Shown piece after piece: positions 47,480 to 56,571 of a DNA stretch of 64,000 nt. Origin of the DNA: Waterburya agarophytonicola KI4 (GTDB lineage Bacteria; Cyanobacteriota; Cyanobacteriia; Cyanobacteriales; Xenococcaceae); assembly GCF_020640915.1 (NCBI RefSeq), contig NZ_JADWDC010000013.1, positions 19,517 through 83,516 of the forward strand, in the 5' to 3' direction. The notes below the pieces were generated by a model. It was not told where the DNA came from. It made no database searches and was given only the letters and a program-made list of their open reading frames with translations. Every line of letters starts with the position of its first letter. Positions within the stretch are counted from its first letter, which is position 1. Made by a program: the position numbers and the translations under genes.

Positions 47480-50113
47480 ATGTTGAATCAAAATTCTCAT
47501 TATTCGGAAAAGGTAGATAGCCCTGGAAACATTTTGAGTCCAGAAAACTCAATTTTTAGTACAGATCGAGATTACTTGAAACAACAATATTTAGAATCGT
47601 CAAATAAAGTATATAATTTAGATGTATCTACAGATTTAGCTCAAATAGAAGCTAAAGTATGGCAAGGAATTAAATTAGAGCAAGAAGATAAATTAGCCGA
47701 AGCAATCGAACACTATCGCCAGGCAGTAGAACTAAATTCAAAGTCGGCTGTGGCTCATCATATTTTAGCTATTGCTCTAAAAAAACAAGGTAATTTAACC
47801 GAAGCCGATCGCTATCATCGTTTAGCACTATCTTTAGGTCAAGATAATGACCTCGAACAAGACCAAGGCGATCGCGAACAAAAATCCATCAGTCTCACCA
47901 GATCTAATTCCTCCATTGTATTGCCCAAAATAACATCAATTGCCCCTGGTACTTATGTTGAAAATAATCAACTAGAAGTCACTAAAATTTATTTGCAACA
48001 AGCTAAATTATATTATGCAGAAAGACGGTGGCAAGAAAGTATTAATGCTTGTCAAGAAGCCTTGAAAATTTGTCCAGATTTACCAGAAACTTACAAAATA
48101 TATGGTAATTGTTTGCAGCAAATGGGACAAATACCAGAAGCAATGGGATATTATGCTCAAGCTATTGCCAAAGATCCTCATATAGCTGAAGTATATGCAA
48201 ATATAGGTAGTCTTTATGCCAAGGAAAGTAATTGGCAAGAGGCAATAACTTATTATCAAAAAGCATTAGCGATCGATCCTAAACTGGCAAAAGTATGTCT
48301 GCATCTTTCTAGAGCCTGGGAAAGGATAGGCGAAGACGAACGTGCTTTGAATTGTTTGCTTCATGGTTTGAAATTGCAGCCAGAAATTCTTACTGTCCCT
48401 CAACTTATGGAACTAGGTGATGATTTGTTCCAGGAAGGAAAGATGGAATTAGCAATTACTTGCTATCAATCTGCTATTAAAATTCAACCTCAATCAAAGG
48501 AGCTTTATTTAAAATTAATTAAAGCCTTAGAAAAAGATGGTCAATGGCAGAAAGTTGCTGTTTGCTATCAAAAGGTAGTCAAGCTTCAAGAAAACAATTC
48601 GGCACAAGATTCAGAATCGAAAAAGCTCAGGATCGATAACTTATTAACTGGCAATAGTAAAACTAAGTGTCTGTCCCCTAGCAAGTCAACCAGCAACGCC
48701 ATGGGTGAAAGTTCTGGAGCGATGATAGTTAAACAGGAAGATAAATCTGATTCGGATATTTTAGTTAGTCAATATCTGGAAGAGTTGAAAAAACAACCAA
48801 ATTCTCCTACAATCAGACTAAACTTAGGTAATCTTTTTGCTCGTAAAGAACAATGGCAACAGGCAATTGCCAACTATCAACAAGCAATTCAACTCAAACC
48901 CGATTTGCTAGTTGCTTATCTGAGATTGGCTAAAGTTTATGGCATTATCGGCAAAACCTTAGAAGGTGCAGAATTAATCTATCGTGCCTATAGTATACAA
49001 CCAGAAATTGCTACTCCCGAACAACACTACAAGCTAGGAGATTTTTGGCTCAAACACGATCGCACCATACCTGCAATAGGTTGTTATCGTCGCGCAGTTC
49101 AATTAAAACCAGACTTTAAAGCAGCTTATCTTAAGCTACAAAACTCAATTGAATTAGAGAAACGGCGACAACAGTCAATTAAAGTTATTGACACCAAACA
49201 AGCTCATTCTCCCCCATCAGATCGGACAACTGAATATATTTCCTCCGAGTCACAAAAAGCGAGTTCTTCTGCCTTAAAACAGCAATCTCCAGCAGATAAT
49301 CAACTACGAGAATATCAAAAATATTTTGATCGGGCAGTAGCAGAAGAGAAAGCAGGAAATGAGGAAGTTGCTTGTCAACTTTATCAACAGGCAATTAATT
49401 GTCATCCTCAAAATAAAGAGGCTTATTATCGTCTCGGAAAACTACTAAGCGATCTAAAACAATGGCACAAAATTGTAGAAATATATCAAAAAGCTATTGC
49501 ATCCAATTCCCCAGAATTTTCCTATCATCATAATTTAGGGAATGCTTATTTTGAATTAAAAGAATGGCAAAAAGCGATCGCTTCTTATGAAAAATCAATC
49601 GCCTTGAATCAAAACTTTTCTTGGTCTTATTTTAAATTGGGAGAAGCTTTCATGGAGTTGAAACAATGGCAAGCAGCTGCAGATGCTATGAGTAATTCCA
49701 TCAAATTAAAGTCAGATTTTGATTGGGCGCATCATAAACTAGGAGATGTGGCAACTCATCTCGAAGATTGGGATACTGCGGTGAGAGCTTATCAAAATGC
49801 CCTGAAAATTACCTCCGATTTACCTCAAACTAAAGAAAAACTTACTGATGCCTTGAGGCAAAGATCTCAAGCAGATATGCAGCAAGCTGAAGGCTTTTAT
49901 AACGACGCGATTAAAGTCAATCCTAATGATGAATCTTTGTATTTCAAAGCATTGGAAGTCAAGCCCAATAATCCCGACCATTATGTTAAGTTAGCTCAAA
50001 TATATGAGTCGAAAGGGAAAATGAATGTCGCTCTTTCTTTCTACAAAATTGCCTTGCAAATCAATCCTCAAAATGTGGAAGTCAAAGCAAAATTAAGTTC
50101 TTTGCAACTATAA
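47480..50113 (+). CDS. Large TPR-repeat protein at head of polysaccharide locus
   Basis: An 877-aa soluble protein built of about 15 tetratricopeptide repeats. Typical units read W-Q-E-A-I-x-x-Y-Q-K-A-L-A-I-D-P and W-Q-Q-A-I-A-N-Y-Q-Q-A-I-Q-L-K-P. They occur in blocks (about 60-130, 165-370, 430-560, 610-790, 830-877) separated by Ser/Lys-rich linkers. No signal peptide. Ends 48 bp before the glycosyltransferase gene, same strand, so co-transcription is likely. TPR proteins often scaffold glycosyltransferases; the GAG-synthase-like protein itself also carries a TPR-like linker. Role inferred as assembly platform. Confidence 0.9.
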   Translation: MLNQNSHYSEKVDSPGNILSPENSIFSTDRDYLKQQYLESSNKVYNLDVSTDLAQIEAKVWQGIKLEQEDKLAEAIEHYRQAVELNSKSAVAHHILAIALKKQGNLTEADRYHRLALSLGQDNDLEQDQGDREQKSISLTRSNSSIVLPKITSIAPGTYVENNQLEVTKIYLQQAKLYYAERRWQESINACQEALKICPDLPETYKIYGNCLQQMGQIPEAMGYYAQAIAKDPHIAEVYANIGSLYAKESNWQEAITYYQKALAIDPKLAKVCLHLSRAWERIGEDERALNCLLHGLKLQPEILTVPQLMELGDDLFQEGKMELAITCYQSAIKIQPQSKELYLKLIKALEKDGQWQKVAVCYQKVVKLQENNSAQDSESKKLRIDNLLTGNSKTKCLSPSKSTSNAMGESSGAMIVKQEDKSDSDILVSQYLEELKKQPNSPTIRLNLGNLFARKEQWQQAIANYQQAIQLKPDLLVAYLRLAKVYGIIGKTLEGAELIYRAYSIQPEIATPEQHYKLGDFWLKHDRTIPAIGCYRRAVQLKPDFKAAYLKLQNSIELEKRRQQSIKVIDTKQAHSPPSDRTTEYISSESQKASSSALKQQSPADNQLREYQKYFDRAVAEEKAGNEEVACQLYQQAINCHPQNKEAYYRLGKLLSDLKQWHKIVEIYQKAIASNSPEFSYHHNLGNAYFELKEWQKAIASYEKSIALNQNFSWSYFKLGEAFMELKQWQAAADAMSNSIKLKSDFDWAHHKLGDVATHLEDWDTAVRAYQNALKITSDLPQTKEKLTDALRQRSQADMQQAEGFYNDAIKVNPNDESLYFKALEVKPNNPDHYVKLAQIYESKGKMNVALSFYKIALQINPQNVEVKAKLSSLQL

Positions 50114-50161
50114 ATATCTTGTATTCGTAATTTTTATCTATTTAAGCTACTAGCAAAAACC

Positions 50162-53100
50162 ATGAGTACCGCTACCAACGTTTTAGCAAGTTCTGATCGA
50201 GAACGAGTTAAAAGATCGGATGTATCGCCCATAATCACCAAATTTCCTTTAGTAAGTATAGTTATTCCAGTTTTCAACGGTTCAAAATACATTTGTGCCG
50301 CGATCGATAGTGTTCTCGAACAAACTTATAGCAACTATGAAATAATTATCGTTGATGATGGCTCGACAGATGATACTCGCGATCGATTAGCATCTTATCA
50401 AGACAAAATTCGTTATATATATCAAGCCAACGAAGGTTCTGCATCAGCGCGCAATCTAGGGATTAAAATATCTAAGGGAGAGCTAATTGCTTTTCTAGAT
50501 GCAGATGATTACTGGACAACATCTGATAAATTAACCAAACAAGTAGCTTGTTTCCACGAAAACCCTAGTCTGGGATGTGTTAATACTGGGTGGCATATCA
50601 TAGATGCTGATGATAAGCACATTAAAACATTACAGCCTTGGCACAATGCACCGCAACTCGATCTAGAAACTTGGCTCAAGAGAAAATGCGTCCGTACTAG
50701 TGCGATGATGTTTCATCGCCAGTGGTTGGAGCGAGTAAATGGCTTTGATGAAGAATTAAAGCAGTCTCACGATGTCGATCTAATCTTGCGCCTATCCTTG
50801 GCAGGTTGTCAGACTACTTGGTTGAAAGAAGAAACAGTTTGCTATCGACAACACGATCGCAATACTACCAAAGATAGTTTGAAGCAAGCAGAATATCTCC
50901 AAAAAGTATTAGATAAGTTTTTTGCCCATGACAATGTACCTAATTCCATTCGTAGTTTGGAATCCCAATTTAGATACGATACTTTAGTGTGGCTTGCTTG
51001 GTATCAATATCAAGCAAATCGCCTAGATAAAATGTCAGATTTGCTGCAAAAATCTTTAACTCTTAGCCCTTATTTACGAGCCGAAAATATTGCTTATTGG
51101 TTAACGGGATTTGAAAAATATGCCCTAGAAAAGGGTCAATTATTTGATGCGGATGCCTTAATTAGTACGGTGCAGTGGCAAAAATTGATTGCTTCTACTT
51201 TAAATCTAGATAGCCCATCTTTAGAATCAAAGTCTAGTTTTAATACTATCCTCAAAAATCAGATCGTAGGAGCATCTTCAGAGCAAAAAACACAACTCCA
51301 ACCCTCCTCTGAATCATCATTTTTAGAGCAAATCAATCGAGATCCTGATAATTTACAGCTTTATTATCAAGCATTAGAATCCGAACCAGATAACTCTAAA
51401 ATATATCTTAAATTAGCGGAATATTGGTATAAAAAAGGAAATAAAGCCAAAGCAATAGTTTTTTGTAAAATGGCTATTCTTTACTATCCTAACTACCAAG
51501 CAGCGATCCAAAAGCTCAAAAAAATCAAGCAAAAAAGAGCAAAAGTTGCTGGATTTCCTGAAGATATGATTTTGCCACCATTAAAAGGAGATGGTAATGA
51601 CTATTCTTTGATAGAAGAGAAAGTCCAAGAATTTGTTGCAAGCAAGCAACCCTATACCTTAGCCGTATCTTTAATTATTCCTACTTATAATCGTAAAAAT
51701 GTTTTAGCTAAAACTTTAGCTGCTATCATTCATCAAACTTATCCCCAAGAATTAATCGAAGTAATAGTTGCTGATGACGGCAGTAGTGATGGCGTTGAGG
51801 AAGTAATTCGCAAATACGAGCAACATATCGAAGTAATTCACGTTCGACAAGAAGATCGAGGCTACAGGTTATCAGCAGTACGCAACTTGGGTATTAGAGC
51901 AGCAAAACACGACTGTCTGATTGTGCTTGATTGTGATATGCTTCCAGACCCCAATTTTGTTGAAGCCTATATGAAATATCTTCATGTAAGCGATCGCGTT
52001 GCCTTAATTGGACACAGAAGATTTGTCTGTACGGATGATATTAGCGACGACCAAATCATCGAAAATATTGATAGTGCTATTAACTTACCAGATATCTGTA
52101 CTGGTAACGAAATTTGGGATGGTGCTGCCAAAGAGCCTACTCAAGATTGGCGGCTAAAAATCTACGAGCAAACAGACTATTTAAAATCTGAAAAATATCC
52201 CTTTAGAGCATTTGTGGGAGCTACTATTGCCTATTCCAGAAATCTCATTAATGATATTGGTTTTTATGATGAAGATTTTCAACATTGGGGCGAAGAAGAT
52301 AAAGAATATGGCTATCGAATTTACAATGCAGGATATTATTTTATTCCAGTATTAGAAGCGGTGGGACTACACCAAGAACCTCCAGGCGGAGAAAATGAAA
52401 ATGACCGTAAAGGTGGTAAAGAAATCACTACCAAAATATTAGAAGAAAAATGTCCTGCTGGATGGTATCGTAAATACGAACAAAATCGACTTTATGAAGT
52501 ACCTAAAGTATCGATCTACATACCTTCTTATAATAATGGAAAATTTATTAAAGAATGTGTTGATAGTGTTTTAAATCAAACTTTTACAGATTTAGAAGTC
52601 TGTATTTGTGATGATGGTTCTACTGATAATACAGTAGAAGTTTTAGAGAAAAACTATCTCGACCATCCTAGAGTCAGATGGATAGTTCAAGAAAATGGCG
52701 GTATTGGCAAAGCATCCAATACTGCGGTTAGAATGTGTCGGGGAATGTATATTGGTCAAGTAGATTCTGATGATTTACTTAGACCCCATGCAGTAGAAAC
52801 TCTAGTTAAATATCTAGATAGTCACGATGTTGGTTGTATTTATAGTGGCTGCGAGAGAATTGATACTGATGGTAATTATCTTCAAGATGAGTTTAATTGG
52901 CCAGAATTTTCTCGGGAAAAAATGATGATGACGATGATAGTTCATCACTTCCGCATGTTTAGAAGAAGAGATTGGAAGAGAACTTCTGGTTTTGATGAAA
53001 CAATTGCTAATGCTGTTGATTATGATATGTTTCAAAAAATAAGCGAAATATGCGATATTTATCATACTAACGAAATGCTTTATCTAAGAAGAATTCACGG

Positions 53101-53266
53101 TAAAAATACATCAGTAGTTAACATAGGTAAGCAAGATAAAAATAATAATATTGTGCTTACTGCTGCCTTAGAAAGAATGGGTCTTGGGGATGAGTGGGAA
53201 GTCTATTCTCCCGATCCAAAAAATCCGAGGAAAGTATCTTATCGACGTAAAACTGAATCTAACTAA
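50162..53266 (+). CDS. Triple-GT2 glycosyltransferase resembling chondroitin/hyaluronan synthase (KfoC/PmHAS class)
   Basis: A 1034-aa cytoplasmic or peripheral protein with three GT-A domains. Domain 1 (about 30-300): V-D-D-G-S at 64-68, D-A-D-D at 113-116. After a TPR-like linker (about 390-465) comes L-P-P-L then N-D-Y near 471-481. Domain 2 (from 503): V-A-D-D-G-S, nucleotide-metal D590-C-D592-M, and H-W-G-E-E-D-x-E-Y-G-Y-R then L-H-Q-E-P-P-G. Domain 3 (from 783): C-I-C-D817-D818-G-S-T-D, D868-S-D870-D, and H-H-F-R-M-F with N-A-V-D-Y-D-M. Domains 2-3 and the linker follow KfoC and Pasteurella HAS/CS in order and motif, as I remember those sequences. In them A1 adds an N-acetylhexosamine and A2 glucuronate. 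The extra domain 1 is absent from KfoC. Product specificity is inferred, not proven. Confidence 0.85.
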   Translation: MSTATNVLASSDRERVKRSDVSPIITKFPLVSIVIPVFNGSKYICAAIDSVLEQTYSNYEIIIVDDGSTDDTRDRLASYQDKIRYIYQANEGSASARNLGIKISKGELIAFLDADDYWTTSDKLTKQVACFHENPSLGCVNTGWHIIDADDKHIKTLQPWHNAPQLDLETWLKRKCVRTSAMMFHRQWLERVNGFDEELKQSHDVDLILRLSLAGCQTTWLKEETVCYRQHDRNTTKDSLKQAEYLQKVLDKFFAHDNVPNSIRSLESQFRYDTLVWLAWYQYQANRLDKMSDLLQKSLTLSPYLRAENIAYWLTGFEKYALEKGQLFDADALISTVQWQKLIASTLNLDSPSLESKSSFNTILKNQIVGASSEQKTQLQPSSESSFLEQINRDPDNLQLYYQALESEPDNSKIYLKLAEYWYKKGNKAKAIVFCKMAILYYPNYQAAIQKLKKIKQKRAKVAGFPEDMILPPLKGDGNDYSLIEEKVQEFVASKQPYTLAVSLIIPTYNRKNVLAKTLAAIIHQTYPQELIEVIVADDGSSDGVEEVIRKYEQHIEVIHVRQEDRGYRLSAVRNLGIRAAKHDCLIVLDCDMLPDPNFVEAYMKYLHVSDRVALIGHRRFVCTDDISDDQIIENIDSAINLPDICTGNEIWDGAAKEPTQDWRLKIYEQTDYLKSEKYPFRAFVGATIAYSRNLINDIGFYDEDFQHWGEEDKEYGYRIYNAGYYFIPVLEAVGLHQEPPGGENENDRKGGKEITTKILEEKCPAGWYRKYEQNRLYEVPKVSIYIPSYNNGKFIKECVDSVLNQTFTDLEVCICDDGSTDNTVEVLEKNYLDHPRVRWIVQENGGIGKASNTAVRMCRGMYIGQVDSDDLLRPHAVETLVKYLDSHDVGCIYSGCERIDTDGNYLQDEFNWPEFSREKMMMTMIVHHFRMFRRRDWKRTSGFDETIANAVDYDMFQKISEICDIYHTNEMLYLRRIHGKNTSVVNIGKQDKNNNIVLTAALERMGLGDEWEVYSPDPKNPRKVSYRRKTESN

Positions 53267-53306
53267 TAAAAATTAAACCCACAACAACAACATAGCGGAG
53301 TATAAA

Positions 53307-54071
53307 ATGTACGCTCAAAATTCTACTTTACCTGTATATAGTGTTGATAGTTTACATGGTTTCCAATTATTATCTCAACAACCCAAACTAAAATATTATC
53401 AAGGAAGGAATTTTGCTTTACACAAACGTAGAGCAATATATTTTGAAGTTCCTAAAGTAGCTTGTTCTAGCATGATCCTGAAGTGTGCAGACTGGATAGA
53501 TTTAGAAATTGACAGAAAAAGAATTCACTCCAAAGAAAATAAAGCAATTATTCCTAAAGTCGAGCTAAATCTTTTAGATACTGAATACAAAAACTATTTC
53601 AAATTTACCTTCGTCAGAAATCCTTGGGATAGATTAGTCTCTTGTTATAAAGATAAAGTAAGGAGTGATGCTAACTTCAATAATTCTATTTATAAAAATG
53701 GAGTCCATACTTCATTTATTAAATATAATCTTTTTACCGCAGGCATGAATTTTGAAGATTTTGTTGAGGCTGTTTGCAATATTGATGATAGTCAAGCAGA
53801 TGCTCATATACTCTCACAATATCATTTTGTAACCGATCGGCAAGGTGTAATTTTTATGAATTTTATTGGCAAATTTGAAAACTTGAGAGAAGACTTTGCT
53901 AAAGTTGCCGGACGTTTGGATATATCTGACCGAGAACTACCTCATAAAAACAGTTCTAAAAAAAGTAAGAAGAAACATTACTCTGAATATTATTCAGAAA
54001 GTACAAAAGCAAAAGTTGCGCAAAGATATGCCAAAGATATTAAAATCTTTAATTATCAATTTACAGCTTAA
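53307..54071 (+). CDS. PAPS-dependent carbohydrate sulfotransferase (Sulfotransfer_2 type)
   Basis: A 254-aa cytosolic sulfotransferase. The 5'-phosphosulfate loop is E47-V-P-K-V-A-C-S-S55 and the 3'-phosphate motif F102-V-R-N-P-W-D-R-L-V-S112 followed by C-Y-K-D-K. This pairing (PKxAC plus FVRxPxxRLVSxYxDK) is the signature of the family containing chondroitin 4-O-, dermatan and HNK-1 sulfotransferases. The animal enzymes have an N-terminal membrane anchor; this one does not. GGAG precedes ATG 53307, 40 bp after the synthase-like gene. Likely adds sulfate to the neighbouring synthase's product. Confidence 0.88.
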   Translation: MYAQNSTLPVYSVDSLHGFQLLSQQPKLKYYQGRNFALHKRRAIYFEVPKVACSSMILKCADWIDLEIDRKRIHSKENKAIIPKVELNLLDTEYKNYFKFTFVRNPWDRLVSCYKDKVRSDANFNNSIYKNGVHTSFIKYNLFTAGMNFEDFVEAVCNIDDSQADAHILSQYHFVTDRQGVIFMNFIGKFENLREDFAKVAGRLDISDRELPHKNSSKKSKKKHYSEYYSESTKAKVAQRYAKDIKIFNYQFTA

Positions 54072-54290
54072 TAACTTTAGCTTCTCATGAAATTAGTTTT
54101 TTTAGTTGATAATTTTTTGAATCTATTAAACTCAAATAATGAAGTAAATAGAGAATAATTGGCAATCGACTAAAATTACTTTTTTTGTATTGTTGTACGA
54201 ATTAAAGCCCAATCAATTTAAAATGCGATCAATTTTTTTGTCGATCTTCGGAAATAAATCAAAATACTTTTAATTTTATTTGAACAAGCT

Positions 54291-55928
54291 ATGAGTAATC
54301 CACAACAAAAAGACCTCGATTTTTGGAAAAAGAAAGTTCAATCGGAAGGAGGAAAACTCAAAAATTATTGGTATGCTCGATTGTTTACCAATCAATTTGA
54401 AATTTCGACAGGATTTTATAAAGATAAAAGAGTTTTAGATATAGGTTGTGGCCCGAGAGGAACTTTGGAATGGGCAGATATGGTAAAAGAGCGGATAGGA
54501 TTAGATCGTTATGCCGATCGCTATTCTGAATTAGGGACTGACAAGCAAGAAATGGAATATATATCTGCCTGGGCAGAGTCAATTCCTCTAGAGGATAATT
54601 CTTTTGATGTTGTTTCTGCTTTTAATTCTCTTGAATATATGAGCGATATCTCAGCAGCTTTTCAAGAAATTTATCGCGTATTAAAACCTGGAGGAGTTTG
54701 TTTATTACTATGCGATATTACTCTCGATTATCAGCAAAAAAAATCGTTAGATTCTCCAACACAATTTTTAGAATCATTACAACAAAATTGGGAAACTATT
54801 GAAGCTAAATATTATGAAAAGAAGTCTAGTGGAATTTATCAGTGTATAGATGATGGGATTGAGTACGATCTCCAAGATACTTCCCAGCGTGGTTTTATTG
54901 CTTCAGTATTATTCTGCAAACCAAATGAAGTCCAGAATGTAGTTGTTTCTTCGCCAAAAGTTAGCGTAATTGTTCCTGTTAGAGAAAATATTTGTTATCT
55001 TTGGCAAACAATCGAGAGTATTTTAAAACAAACTTATACTAACTACGAAATTTTAGTTATTGATCGCGGTCTTGATTCGAGAATTAGTCAGCGTCTCAAG
55101 CCTTATAATAATCAAATTAAGTATTTGCATCAAAAAGATTTAGATTTTGTCGCTGCACTCAACTATGCTGTATCAAAAGCAAAAGGTGAATTTATCGCAT
55201 TTTTGGATACTGACAATTTTTGGACTCGCGAGGATCGATTGTCAAGGCAAATGCACCGTTTTACAGTTCAGTCAACTTTAGGACTATTGCATAGTGGTTG
55301 GTCTATAGTTGACGATCGAGATAGAAATATTATTCATCTCCAACCTTGGGAAAAAGTCCCAGAATTAAATTTAGAAGCATGGCTGCAATATCAATATGTA
55401 GATCTGAATGCGTTGATAGTTTCTGCAAAATGGTTGCAGCGTGTTAACGCTTTTGACGAACAATTAAAAACTTTTTACGGACTAGATTTAGTTCTAAGAT
55501 TGTCTCTTGCAGGTTGTAAAAGTAGTTGGTTGAAACAAGTGACAACAACTAACCGAAAGAACATAAACAGTAATGAGAATGAAGACCCACAAGCCTCAAA
55601 AAACTTATTAGATATTTTAAACCGTTTCTTCAACAATCCCGATATACCCGAGCATATCGGACAAATAGAGTCGAGTGTTCGCTACGCTAGTATCGTTCAA
55701 ATTGCTTGGGATAGCTACGAAAGAGACAATATTCCTTTAGCCATTGAATACTTGTCTCAATCTAGACAATTTTCTCCTTACCTGCGCGTTGAAACAATAT
55801 CTGACTGGATAGATCGATTTAATTGTTTGTCTCAAGAATCAAATTCAGAATTTGACGTGGATTCTTTATGCGATTTAAATGAATGGAAAAACTTGGAGCA
55901 TAACTGGATTAGTTCATACTCTCCATGA
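54291..55928 (+). CDS. SAM methyltransferase fused to a GT2-like domain
   Basis: A 545-aa fusion. Residues about 1-205 are a class I methyltransferase with motif I V-L-D50-I-G-C-G-P-R-G and A-F-N-S-L-E-Y-M. Residues about 222-510 are a GT2-like domain clearly paralogous to domain 1 of the upstream synthase-like protein (shared H-L-Q-P-W, L-E-x-W-L, L-S-L-A-G-C, F-S/T-P-Y-L-R). Its first acidic motif has changed from V-D-D-G-S-T-D to I-D258-R-G-L-D-S, though D306-T-D308 remains, so transferase activity is doubtful. Starts 219 bp after the sulfotransferase gene. The 3' end overlaps the next frame by 50 bp. Confidence 0.82.
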   Translation: MSNPQQKDLDFWKKKVQSEGGKLKNYWYARLFTNQFEISTGFYKDKRVLDIGCGPRGTLEWADMVKERIGLDRYADRYSELGTDKQEMEYISAWAESIPLEDNSFDVVSAFNSLEYMSDISAAFQEIYRVLKPGGVCLLLCDITLDYQQKKSLDSPTQFLESLQQNWETIEAKYYEKKSSGIYQCIDDGIEYDLQDTSQRGFIASVLFCKPNEVQNVVVSSPKVSVIVPVRENICYLWQTIESILKQTYTNYEILVIDRGLDSRISQRLKPYNNQIKYLHQKDLDFVAALNYAVSKAKGEFIAFLDTDNFWTREDRLSRQMHRFTVQSTLGLLHSGWSIVDDRDRNIIHLQPWEKVPELNLEAWLQYQYVDLNALIVSAKWLQRVNAFDEQLKTFYGLDLVLRLSLAGCKSSWLKQVTTTNRKNINSNENEDPQASKNLLDILNRFFNNPDIPEHIGQIESSVRYASIVQIAWDSYERDNIPLAIEYLSQSRQFSPYLRVETISDWIDRFNCLSQESNSEFDVDSLCDLNEWKNLEHNWISSYSP

Positions 55929-56484
55929 AAGACAGTTTGATTTTATTGTTTATGATAATTTCATGGATATTTTAGGAAAATTGCTTTTTTCCAAAAAAGA
56001 CAATTCTAGTTTTTTCCTTAATACTAACAAGGCAGACAATTGGGAAGATTTTTTTTATATGGAAAAAAATCGTATCTCTATTAGTTATTGCCTAGAATAT
56101 TATGAAAAGATGATGCGATTTCTAAAACAAAAAAATCCCAATGTTCAAATAATATTTATTAATTTCCCTTTGATGCACAAGCACGAATCAGCAAAAAAAA
56201 GGGTTCAAGAAATAAATGAAAAATATTTGCAAAATGAATTTTTGCGAAAAAATACTTTCTTTATACCCGCTGGTCATATTCAGCCAGAATATTTGATGAA
56301 CGATCATCATTTCCAAGAACATCAAGGAAGAAATTTATACCAAGATTATGCTTCAATAGTTCGAGTATTAATGGATAAAAAATATTCTCATAGTCAATGG
56401 AATGAATTCATAAAAGATAAACAAAATTCCTTATTAGATTATGCACATCAACGCTTTTCTCTGGCGACTAGTATAACTGTATAA
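55879..56484 (+). CDS. Probable 5'-truncated SGNH-like protein
   Basis: A 201-aa frame starting inside the preceding gene. The true similarity appears to begin around residue 17 (E-R-Q-F-D-F-I-V-Y-D-N-F) and continues to the end. A strand V-Q-I-I-F-I-N-F-P-L and a final N-D-H-H-F-Q-E-H-Q-G could be the block V Asp-x-x-His of SGNH/GSCFA hydrolases. The N-terminal Gly-Asp-Ser block expected of such enzymes is missing, so this looks like the 3' half of a gene joined to the fusion gene by deletion. No ribosome site fits the ATG at 55879. An enzyme of this type could acylate or deacylate the polymer. Assignment tentative. Confidence 0.5.
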   Translation: MNGKTWSITGLVHTLHERQFDFIVYDNFMDILGKLLFSKKDNSSFFLNTNKADNWEDFFYMEKNRISISYCLEYYEKMMRFLKQKNPNVQIIFINFPLMHKHESAKKRVQEINEKYLQNEFLRKNTFFIPAGHIQPEYLMNDHHFQEHQGRNLYQDYASIVRVLMDKKYSHSQWNEFIKDKQNSLLDYAHQRFSLATSITV

Positions 56485-56516
56485 ACTATCGATCAATCAT
56501 CAAAATTAAAACATCT

Positions 56517-56555
56517 AATCCACAACTAAAATTTACTGGCTGTGGATTATTTTTT
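56517..56555. terminator. Intrinsic terminator closing the polysaccharide locus
   Basis: AATCCACA (56517-56524) and TGTGGATT (56541-56548) form a perfect 8-bp stem followed by A and six T. Placed 33 bp after the last plus-strand gene and just beyond the stop of the convergent CNNM gene. Confidence 0.88.
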
Positions 56556-56571
56556 GCCCGATCTAAACCAA

